Assembly (NCBI GenBank): GCA_007124535.1
Contig: SLEY01000298.1
Coordinates: forward strand, 1 to 5,163
Length of the DNA stretch: 5,163 bases
Origin: Planctomycetaceae bacterium
GTDB taxonomy: Bacteria > Planctomycetota > Planctomycetia > Pirellulales > Pirellulaceae
Direction of reading: 5' to 3'
Below the pieces are notes generated by a model, which saw only the letters and a program-made list of their open reading frames with translations, did no database searches and had not been told where the DNA came from. This document shows positions 1 through 5,163 of this stretch, piece by piece (position 1 is the first letter of the stretch; every line of letters starts with the position of its first letter). The translations under genes and the position numbers were made by a program.

Positions 1-985
1 GCGATTTGCAGGTGGAAAGATTCGGCAGGAAATCCGTCTGGAAGTGCTCCATATAGAGGATCCAGCCGGGCGAACAACTGGTCAGCAACGGCAGCGGGCC
101 GGGTTGTTCATCGACCAACTGGCGTTTCAGGCGGGCCAGCAGTTCGCTGCCTTCTTCCATGATCGTCAAGTCGGCGGCGAAGTTGGTGTCGAACACGGCG
201 TCGACTCCCAATCGCCGGAGCGCGGCCACCATCTTGCCGGTCACCAGGGTTCCTGGTTCGTAGCCGAAGCATTCACCCAAGGCGGCCCGGATGGCCGGGG
301 CGGTCTGGACGATCACATGTTTACTCGGGTCGTCGATGGCGGCCCAGAGGTCGTCCACCTGATCCCGCTCGGTGATCGCTCCCACCGGGCAGACGGCGGC
401 GCACTGGCCGCACTGGACACAGGCGACCAGACTGAGATCGCGATTAAAGGCGGGACCGATCGTGGTTTCGAAGCCGCGTCCCTGCGCCGCCAGGGCCCCC
501 ACGTGCTGGGTCTCGCTGCAGACGCTGACGCACCGCCGGCACTTAATGCACTTGCCGCTGTCCCGGAACAGGGCGGGCGTCGAGCTGTCCAGCCGCCGCC
601 GCGTCCGCTCGCCCTCGTAGTGGACCTCGCGCACGCCCAGTTCGGCCGACAGGGCCTGCAGCTCGCAGTCCTCCCGCCGCTCGCAGGTCTGGCACTGACC
701 GTCATGTTCCGACAGCAGCAGTTCGACGACCAACCGCCGCGCCTCGCGCACCCGTTGCGAGTGCGTCCGCACCTGCAGCCCTTCGGACACGGGCATCGAA
801 CAGGCGGCCGCCAGATTCTGGACGCCGTCCAGTTCCACCACGCAGATGCGGCAGGCGCCCACCGGTTGCAAACGCTCGACATGGCACAGGGTGGGAATCC
901 GGATCCCCGCCTGGCGAGCTGCGTTCAAGTTCGTCGTGCCCTCGGCCACTTCCACCGGAGCGTTATTGATTGTCAATTGCACCAT
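1..985 (-). CDS. hydA: Catalytic subunit of NAD-linked [FeFe]-hydrogenase (HydA/HndD type), 3' end cut by the window edge
   Basis: The catalytic subunit interconverts H2 with protons and electrons at the H-cluster and passes electrons through FeS clusters to the HydB/HydC diaphorase in the cytoplasm. The visible 328 codons read from an ATG without interruption. A NuoG-like [2Fe-2S] domain has C34, C45, C48 and C62. A His-Cys [4Fe-4S] domain has H94, C98, C101 and C107. A two-[4Fe-4S] ferredoxin domain has C146/C149/C152/C156 and C189/C192/C195/C199. The H-cluster domain starts near residue 222, includes VTGKMVAALRRLG and DLTIMEEGSELLARL, and carries first motif TSCSPGW (302-308) and STCKS at the cut. 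This cluster set is that of M3/group A hydrogenases. The H-cluster domain rules out NuoG of complex I. The start is supported by an in-frame TGA six codons upstream and an AAGGA site 11 bases before the ATG. The Ser at 305, where well-studied enzymes have Cys, is unusual. The L2 and L3 motifs lie outside the window, so an intact active site cannot be confirmed. Confidence 0.95.
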   Translation of the reverse strand, partial: MVQLTINNAPVEVAEGTTNLNAARQAGIRIPTLCHVERLQPVGACRICVVELDGVQNLAAACSMPVSEGLQVRTHSQRVREARRLVVELLLSEHDGQCQTCERREDCELQALSAELGVREVHYEGERTRRRLDSSTPALFRDSGKCIKCRRCVSVCSETQHVGALAAQGRGFETTIGPAFNRDLSLVACVQCGQCAAVCPVGAITERDQVDDLWAAIDDPSKHVIVQTAPAIRAALGECFGYEPGTLVTGKMVAALRRLGVDAVFDTNFAADLTIMEEGSELLARLKRQLVDEQPGPLPLLTSCSPGWILYMEHFQTDFLPNLSTCKS

Positions 986-996
986 TTCGCAAATCG

Positions 997-1001
997 TCCT
1001 T
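997..1001 (-). promoter_or_regulatory. Ribosome binding site of hydA
   Basis: AAGGA on the minus strand lies 11 bases before the ATG at 985. This is a little longer than optimal spacing, but no better site is present for this start, and the frame is closed by TGA shortly upstream. Confidence 0.6.
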
Positions 1002-1052
1002 CATTCGCGTGTTTTTTCGCCCCTCTCGGGCTGCCTTACCGCCGCGAGGCGA

Positions 1053-1083
1053 CCGGTACGGCCTGGAAAACCAGGCGGGCCGG
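1053..1083 (-). other. Stem-loop in the hydB-hydA spacer
   Basis: GCCTGG, a four-base loop and CCAGGC form a perfect 6 bp stem (1061-1076). An outer CCGG/CCGG pair across a small internal loop extends it to 10 bp. It starts a few bases after the hydB stop codon. No T-run follows on the minus strand, so it does not look like an intrinsic terminator. A role in mRNA processing or stability, setting hydA against hydB expression, is possible but unproven. Short GC-rich hairpins also arise by chance in such sequence. Confidence 0.4.
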
Positions 1084-1087
1084 TTCG

Positions 1088-4000
1088 CTATCCGCAACCG
1101 GCCGAATTCCCGTTGCCCCGGCGCCCGTAATCGCAGCGCAGGCAGCGCTGAGCCTGGCGCACCGCCACCGCTTCACGCCACGGCTGTTCCACCTCGTCAA
1201 AATTGTTCCGCCGCCGTTCCAGCGGGATCAGCGGCAAATGCTCACGCGGCAGATCGACCGGTTCCGCGTCGGGATCGAAGGCCGTATCCACCGTCTGTAT
1301 CTCGCGCCAGAAGGCATGGTCGCTGCCGGTCAGATAGCAGTCGATGCCCACCGCCGCCCGTTCGCCGGCCGCCACCGCTTCCACCACCGACGACGGTCCG
1401 CTGACGGCATCCCCGCCGGCGAAGATCCACTTCTGATTCGTCTGGCCGGTCACCGGGTCGGCAGCCAAGAAACCGCTGCTCCGCGTGGCCAGGGGCAGGT
1501 CGTCGGCGATCCCGTCCGCATCCAGCTTCTGGCCGATGGCGACCAGGATTTCGTCGGCGGGAATCACATAGGCATCCCCCGCTTCTTCCGGGCGGCGGCG
1601 GCCGGAACGATCGAATTCGCCCAGCTGCATCGGCTGGCAGCGCAAGCCGACCGTCTGACCCGCCTCGGCGACCACTTCCAGCGGCGCGGTCAGACACTGA
1701 AGCTCCACGCCCTCATGCAATGCCTCCTCGATCTCCTCGCGATAGGCCGGCATCACCTCGCGACTGCGGCGGTAAACCACCGTCACCTGCTCCGCGCCCA
1801 AGCGGACGGCCGTGCGCGCGGCGTCGATGGCCGAATTGCCGCCCCCGATCACCACCACCCGCCGATTGACGGGCACGGAGCCGCGGAGGTTGTAGGTGCG
1901 GAGAAAGCCCAAGGCGTCGGTGATCCCCCGAGCGGACTCGCCGGGAATTCCCAGATTCACCCCGTCGGGAGCCCCTACGGCCAAAAAGACCGCCTCGTAA
2001 CCCTCGCCACGCAGCGAGCGGAGCGAGAAATCGCGGCCCAAACGCTGGTCCGTGAAGATCTCCACCCCCATGTTCTCGATCATCCGCACCTCGCGAGCCA
2101 CGATCTCGCGGGGCAGACGATAGGCCGGAATCGCCTGAACCAGCATCCCCCCCGGCCGCGGCTCCGACTCGAATACCTTCGGCTGATAACCCAGCCGAGC
2201 CAGGAAGTAGGCACACGACAAACCGGCCGGGCCGGCTCCGATGATGGCGATCTTGCGACGCGCATTCTCGGGCTTCTCCCGGATCTCCGGCAATTGGATC
2301 GTCACTTCCTGATCCACCATGAACCGCTTGACCCCGCGGATCGACACGGCGTCATCCAGCATCAACCGGCGGCATTTGTCCTCGCAGGTGTGAAAACACA
2401 CCCGGGAACAGATCGCCGGGAACGGATTCCGCTCGCGATGCAACCGCAAAGCCTCGGCGCATCGCTTCTCGGCCACCAGCGACACATAACCCGGAATGTC
2501 CACGTCGGCGGGACAGGCGCTGGAGCAGGGCGCGTAGACCAGTTCCGCACAGACCCCCGCCCGGCAGTGCTTGTCCCGGATGTGCGCCACGTACTCGTCC
2601 CCAAAGTGCCGCAGCGTGGAGAGCACCGGGTTGGGCGCCGTCTGGCCCAGACCGCACAAGGAGGTTTCCTTGATCGCCTCGCCCAGCGTGATCAGCCGTT
2701 CGACATCCGCCTCCTCGCCTTGCCCGGCACAGATCCGTTCCAATATCTCCAGCATCCGTTTGGTCCCGACCCGGCACGGGACGCACTTGCCGCACGATTC
2801 TTCCTGGACGAATTCCAGGAAGAAGCGGGCGACATCGACCATGCAGCTGTCCTCGTCCATCACCACCAGCCCGCCGGAGCCCATGATCGCGCCCAACGAG
2901 GCCAGCGATTCGTAGTCCAGGGGCACGTTCAAATGCTGTTTGGGGATGCAGCCGCCCGACGGCCCGCCGATCTGCGCCGCTTTGAACTCCTTGCCCCCGG
3001 GGATCCCGCCCCCAATGTCGTAAACCAGATCCCCTAACGGCATGCCGATCGGCACCTCGACCAGACCCGCGTTCTTGATCGTGCCGGCCAGGGCGAACAC
3101 CTTGGTCCCCTTGCTGGTCGGCGTGCCATGCCCGGCATAGGCGGCCCCGCCCTGCAGCAGGATGGGGGCCACGTTGGCGTAGGTTTCCACGTTATTCAAC
3201 AGCGTCGGCCGGCCCCACAAACCACGCTGCGCCGGAAACGGCGGCCGCGGCCGCGGCTCGCCCCGGTTGCCTTCGATCGAGGTCATCAGCGCCGTTTCCT
3301 CGCCGCACACAAAGGCGCCGGCCCCCATGCGGATCTCCAAATCGAAATCGAAACCGCTGCCCAACAGGTCCCGACCCAACAAACCTCGCTGGCGAGCCTG
3401 GTCCAATGCGATCGTCAAACGCTCGATCGCCAGCGGGTATTCGGCCCGCACATACACGAAACCACGCTGCGCCCCGATCGTGAAACCGGCCAGCACCATG
3501 CCCTCGATCACCGCGTGCGGGTCGCCCTCCAGGATGCTGCGGTCCATGAACGCGCCCGGATCGCCTTCATCGGCGTTGCAAGCCACGTACTTCTGGCCGT
3601 CGGGACTGGTGGCCCGGCGGGTGAAATCCCACTTGCGCCACGTCGGGAATCCCGCGCCGCCACGACCCCGCAGACCGGATGCCCGCAATTCGTCCAACAC
3701 CGCCCCCGCATCGCCCGCCGCCAGCACCTGAGCCAGCGCCCGGTAACCGTCCACGCCGATGTACTCGTCGATCTGCTGCGGGTCGATCCGCCCGCACCGC
3801 GCCAACACGATCTTCGTCTGCAAACGGAAGAATTCGATCTGCTCCCAACGCGAAATCGTCCGCCCGTCCGGCCGCCGGTGCGTCAAACGCTCGACGACCC
3901 GCCCTTTGCCCAAATGCTCCGAAACCAGTTCGCGGCATACCTCGGGCCGCACATGCTCGTAATACGTGTCCCCCACCAGCACGACCGGACCGCCGTGGCA

Positions 4001-4228
4001 GGGCCCCAAACAACCCACCTCGCACAGCCGAGCCCGGTCACCATGACCCTGGCGGTCGATTTCCGACGCCAACGCCGCCTGAACCTCCTTGGACCCCGAG
4101 GCGATGCAGCTGGCTCCCATGCAGATCCGGATCGGGATCCGCCCCGCCGATTCCAATTCGTCCTGCTGACTCCGGACCGCATCCCGCAATGCCAGCAACT
4201 CGTCCAGATTCTTCAATCGTCCGTTCAT
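1088..4228 (-). CDS. hydB: HydB (NuoF-like) diaphorase subunit fused to a GltD/NfnB-like NADPH:FAD oxidoreductase module
   Basis: This 1046-residue cytoplasmic protein is the predicted electron-distribution subunit of the hydrogenase. Domains in order are as follows. A thioredoxin-like [2Fe-2S] domain covers about 30-110, with C36, C41, C69 and C73. The NuoF core has the glycine-rich nucleotide/FMN loop GLRGRGGAGFPTW (185-197), NADEGDPGAF (218-227), GAGAFVCGEETAL (302-314) and NNVETYANV (345-353). An SLBB-like stretch covers about 370-450. A [4Fe-4S] site has C479, C482, C485 and C525. A linker HCRAGVC (554-560) resembles the segment that leads into the ferredoxin tail of ordinary HydB. From about 565 a GltD-type module follows. 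Its Fer4_20-like domain has C568, C572, C607, C611, C615 and C619. The FAD fold has GAGPAGL at 664-670 and E687. The nucleotide fold has GGGNSA at 795-800 and VYRRSREVMPA at 818-828, whose paired arginines suggest NADP(H). The second FAD contact is AGGDA (937-941), and the tail is RCLRC (1028-1032). HydB is usually about 550-630 residues; the extra length here is the GltD unit. The frame is continuous, with GAGG five bases before the ATG. It lies between hydC and hydA. Electron bifurcation and NADP(H) use are inferred. An automatic label of glutamate synthase small subunit would be misleading because no GltB is present. Confidence 0.95.
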   Translation of the reverse strand: MNGRLKNLDELLALRDAVRSQQDELESAGRIPIRICMGASCIASGSKEVQAALASEIDRQGHGDRARLCEVGCLGPCHGGPVVLVGDTYYEHVRPEVCRELVSEHLGKGRVVERLTHRRPDGRTISRWEQIEFFRLQTKIVLARCGRIDPQQIDEYIGVDGYRALAQVLAAGDAGAVLDELRASGLRGRGGAGFPTWRKWDFTRRATSPDGQKYVACNADEGDPGAFMDRSILEGDPHAVIEGMVLAGFTIGAQRGFVYVRAEYPLAIERLTIALDQARQRGLLGRDLLGSGFDFDLEIRMGAGAFVCGEETALMTSIEGNRGEPRPRPPFPAQRGLWGRPTLLNNVETYANVAPILLQGGAAYAGHGTPTSKGTKVFALAGTIKNAGLVEVPIGMPLGDLVYDIGGGIPGGKEFKAAQIGGPSGGCIPKQHLNVPLDYESLASLGAIMGSGGLVVMDEDSCMVDVARFFLEFVQEESCGKCVPCRVGTKRMLEILERICAGQGEEADVERLITLGEAIKETSLCGLGQTAPNPVLSTLRHFGDEYVAHIRDKHCRAGVCAELVYAPCSSACPADVDIPGYVSLVAEKRCAEALRLHRERNPFPAICSRVCFHTCEDKCRRLMLDDAVSIRGVKRFMVDQEVTIQLPEIREKPENARRKIAIIGAGPAGLSCAYFLARLGYQPKVFESEPRPGGMLVQAIPAYRLPREIVAREVRMIENMGVEIFTDQRLGRDFSLRSLRGEGYEAVFLAVGAPDGVNLGIPGESARGITDALGFLRTYNLRGSVPVNRRVVVIGGGNSAIDAARTAVRLGAEQVTVVYRRSREVMPAYREEIEEALHEGVELQCLTAPLEVVAEAGQTVGLRCQPMQLGEFDRSGRRRPEEAGDAYVIPADEILVAIGQKLDADGIADDLPLATRSSGFLAADPVTGQTNQKWIFAGGDAVSGPSSVVEAVAAGERAAVGIDCYLTGSDHAFWREIQTVDTAFDPDAEPVDLPREHLPLIPLERRRNNFDEVEQPWREAVAVRQAQRCLRCDYGRRGNGNSAGCG

Positions 4229-4233
4229 GTATG

Positions 4234-4237
4234 CCTC
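4234..4237 (-). promoter_or_regulatory. Ribosome binding site of hydB
   Basis: GAGG on the minus strand lies five bases before the ATG at 4228. A second purine-rich site, TGGAGG (4244-4249), sits 15 bases from the ATG, too far to be the main site. No in-frame upstream start competes, which fixes the chosen start. Confidence 0.65.
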
Positions 4238-4262
4238 ATCCCGCCTCCAAGCGGTGTGCTCC

Positions 4263-4802
4263 TTACCAATCCTGTTCCTGCTTCACGCCCGTCTCCGCCT
4301 CCTGACGATACGGTTCCAGCAGCCGGGACAACTGGGCCGGCCGGACGCCTTGATGCACGTCTTCGTCGATCATGATCACCGGCGCCAGCCCGCAGGCGCC
4401 GAAACAACGCCCCACGTCCAACGAAAAAGCCCGATCCGGCGTCGTCTCGCCCACCTCGACCCCCAGCAGGTGCTTCAAGCCGGCCAGCACCTCCTTGCCA
4501 CCACGGACGTAACAGGCCGTGCCCAAACAGACACGCACCATCACCCGGCCCCGCGGGACCGTGGTAAAAAACGAGTAAAACCCGACCACCCCGGCCACCT
4601 CGCTGTACGGCTTGTCCAATGCCCGGCTGATCTTCCGCAATGCCTCCTCCGGCAAATAGCCGAACAAGGTCTGGGCGATCTGCAGCACCGGAATCAAGGC
4701 GCCCGGCACTTCGGCATAGTCCAGCAGCACATCGTCCAGTTGGCCCAAGAGTTCGTCGAACGTCGATTGTTGGCAAAGTGAACCAGGATCGGCGGCGCCC
4801 AT
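4263..4802 (-). CDS. hydC: NuoE-like [2Fe-2S] subunit of NAD-linked [FeFe]-hydrogenase (HydC/HndA type)
   Basis: This 179-residue soluble subunit is predicted to bind one [2Fe-2S] cluster and dock on the NuoF-like core of HydB, forming the diaphorase part of the hydrogenase. An N-terminal helical region includes the family segment FGYLPEEAL (47-55) and VAGVVGFYSFF (69-79). The C-terminal thioredoxin-like fold carries the ligands C92-x4-C97 and C133-x3-C137, in VCLGTACYVRGG and GRCFGACGLAP. The length is normal for NuoE/HydC. The same frame extends upstream to a TTG at 4868, but ATG 4802 is preferred: it has GAGG eight bases upstream, and the extra residues are unlike the family. It is the first gene of the operon, 34 bases before hydB. 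Because the other two subunits are hydrogenase-type, HydC/HndA is a better name than complex I NuoE. Confidence 0.95.
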   Translation of the reverse strand: MGAADPGSLCQQSTFDELLGQLDDVLLDYAEVPGALIPVLQIAQTLFGYLPEEALRKISRALDKPYSEVAGVVGFYSFFTTVPRGRVMVRVCLGTACYVRGGKEVLAGLKHLLGVEVGETTPDRAFSLDVGRCFGACGLAPVIMIDEDVHQGVRPAQLSRLLEPYRQEAETGVKQEQDW

Positions 4803-4810
4803 CGCAAAAA

Positions 4811-4815
4811 CCTCG
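4811..4815 (-). promoter_or_regulatory. Ribosome binding site of hydC, deciding the start
   Basis: CGAGG on the minus strand lies eight bases before the ATG at 4802. It supports this start over the in-frame TTG 66 bases upstream. Confidence 0.65.
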
Positions 4816-4840
4816 AGCGGAAAAAGTTGGCAAATCCAGC

Positions 4841-4909
4841 AAAAACAAGACACCGACCGCCGGCACAACTGGGGGGGGTGCGCGGAACGTGCCCGCAGGC
4901 CTGTCGGTG
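4841..4909 (-). promoter_or_regulatory. Candidate structured leader or attenuator upstream of hydC
   Basis: On the minus strand CACCGAC (4909-4903) pairs perfectly with GTCGGTG (4857-4851). Inside it, GCC and GGCAC pair with GTGCCGGC (4866-4859), leaving a four-base bulge. This gives about 15 bp in total around a 22-base loop that contains most of an eight-C run. The stem is followed at once by TCTTGTTTTT (4850-4841), so the arrangement resembles an intrinsic terminator or attenuator between the promoter candidate and hydC. The large loop, the bulge and the offset T-run weaken the call. It could instead end a transcript arriving from further upstream. Confidence 0.4.
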
Positions 4910-4943
4910 AAACAATCCGTCCAGAAGGGATGTGTTATGCCAA

Positions 4944-4971
4944 TTTTTACCAGTTGCCGGGCGGGTGTCAA
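4944..4971 (-). promoter_or_regulatory. Candidate sigma-70-type promoter of the hyd operon
   Basis: A perfect TTGACA -35 box (4971-4966) is followed after 16 bases by TAAAAA (4949-4944), a 4/6 match to TATAAT. With 17-base spacing the -10 would be AAAAAT. The AT-rich patch around the -10 stands out in a very GC-rich region. Transcription would begin near 4937, giving a leader of about 135 bases before hydC. Confidence 0.5.
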
Positions 4972-4975
4972 GCTG

Positions 4976-4989
4976 CCCGCACCTGCGGG
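4976..4989. promoter_or_regulatory. 14-base dyad immediately upstream of the -35 box (candidate operator)
   Basis: CCCGCA-CC-TGCGGG is a perfect inverted repeat with a two-base centre, four bases upstream of the TTGACA box. A second overlapping pair, GCGGG (4961-4965) with CCCGC (4976-4980), brackets the -35 itself. The position fits a regulator binding site. It does not match the Rex (redox repressor) operator consensus as I know it. In GC-rich DNA, chance is a real alternative. Confidence 0.35.
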
Positions 4990-5108
4990 GGGCTTCGTCG
5001 CCGCGTCCGGCGATTGGAGATAGCGACCAGGATCCTGCCGCCACCGATCCTCGCATCCCGCACTGCCAGCACCGCACCGAAGCTTCGACGCTCCGGCGCT
5101 CGGCAAGA

Positions 5109-5160
5109 GGTCTCCCCCGGTCTGGTCTCCCCCCGGCTGGCCGAGGGTCTCCGACCCCGG
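5109..5160. repeat. Three imperfect direct repeats of a GGTCTCC...CCCCGG unit
   Basis: Related units begin at 5109 (GGTCTCCCCCGG), 5124 (GGTCTCCCCCCGG) and 5146 (GGTCTCCGACCCCGG), spaced 15 and 22 bases apart. They are the only clear local repeat in the window. The third copy touches the right edge, so the array may continue. No function can be assigned. Confidence 0.5.
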
Positions 5161-5163
5161 CCC

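Larger units (their letters stand above)
4803..5163. other. Region without a convincing gene upstream of hydC
   Basis: The 361 bases between the hydC start and the right edge hold the leader, promoter and dyad described separately. Several frames stay open because of high GC content, but none gives a recognisable protein, a good start with a ribosome binding site, or a product free of low-complexity character. From about 4990 to 5100 I see nothing I can name. The far right end carries short GGTCTCC-type repeats. Confidence 0.6.

Noticed and set aside
60..110. Possible frameshift or early stop in hydA before the first H-cluster motif
   Set aside because: Careful reading of 81-120 gives QPGPLPLLTSCSPGW in frame with no stop. 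The gene is open to the window edge.
44..3037. Very long open frame on the plus strand (997 codons)
   Set aside because: It lies antisense to hydA and hydB. The translation is rich in Arg, His, Gln and Pro with no recognisable domain, as expected when a GC-rich gene leaves its complement open. The minus-strand proteins match well-known families throughout.
3128..4375. Plus-strand open frame of 415 codons
   Set aside because: It is antisense to hydB and the end of hydC, with the same low-information composition and no family motif.
1..4802. Respiratory complex I nuoEFG genes
   Set aside because: The third subunit has an H-cluster domain and a hydrogenase-type two-[4Fe-4S] ferredoxin domain, and the NuoF-like protein has an N-terminal [2Fe-2S] domain as in HydB. 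These fit a hydrogenase, not NuoG/NuoF of complex I.
4803..4868. Extended hydC start at TTG 4868
   Set aside because: It adds 22 residues unlike NuoE/HydC N-termini. The ATG at 4802 has a well-placed GAGG.
4935..4960. Sigma-54 promoter (GG-N10-GC) upstream of hydC
   Set aside because: The GG and GC pairs near TGGTAAAAATTGGC are separated by nine bases, not ten, and the flanks match poorly. The TTGACA promoter is better.
4225..5106. Minus-strand open frame overlapping hydC in another frame and ending at the hydB start
   Set aside because: It runs through hydC out of frame and gives Gly/Arg-rich sequence without motifs. The overlap of its stop with the hydB ATG is coincidental.

Overview
The window carries most of a three-gene operon, read right to left on the minus strand, for a cytoplasmic NAD-linked [FeFe]-hydrogenase of the trimeric HydABC / HndABCD type. 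The order of transcription is hydC (NuoE-like, 4802-4263), hydB (NuoF-like, 4228-1088) and hydA (catalytic [FeFe]-hydrogenase, 985 to beyond the left edge). The hydA piece covers 328 codons. It contains all four N-terminal iron-sulfur cluster sites and ends inside the H-cluster domain, just after the first H-cluster motif.

The notable feature is hydB. After the usual N-terminal [2Fe-2S] domain and NuoF core, the protein does not continue into the two-[4Fe-4S] ferredoxin tail usual for HydB. It runs in frame into a complete GltD/NfnB-type module: a cysteine-rich N-terminal domain, then FAD- and NADP-binding folds and an RCLRC tail. The result is one 1046-residue chain with an FMN/NAD(H) site and a predicted FAD/NADP(H) site. 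With HydC and HydA, the complex could connect H2, NAD(H), NADP(H) and possibly ferredoxin. That wiring is inference; the domain order is read directly from the translation. No large glutamate synthase subunit (GltB) is present here.

Region by region: 1-985 is partial hydA. 986-1087 is a 102-base spacer with a ribosome binding site and a stem-loop. 1088-4228 is the hydB-gltD fusion. 4229-4262 is a 34-base spacer with a good ribosome binding site. 4263-4802 is hydC. 4803-5163 has no convincing gene but looks regulatory. It holds a TTGACA-type promoter candidate, a 14-base dyad next to the -35 box, a long leader with a bulged GC-rich stem-loop followed by a U-rich stretch, and at the far right three imperfect repeats.

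The organism is a GC-rich bacterium with hydrogen metabolism, so anaerobic or facultatively anaerobic. The Shine-Dalgarno sites and operon layout are bacterial. Nothing in the window fixes the phylum. Anaerobic Planctomycetota or another GC-rich gut, sediment or digester lineage would fit, but this is a guess.
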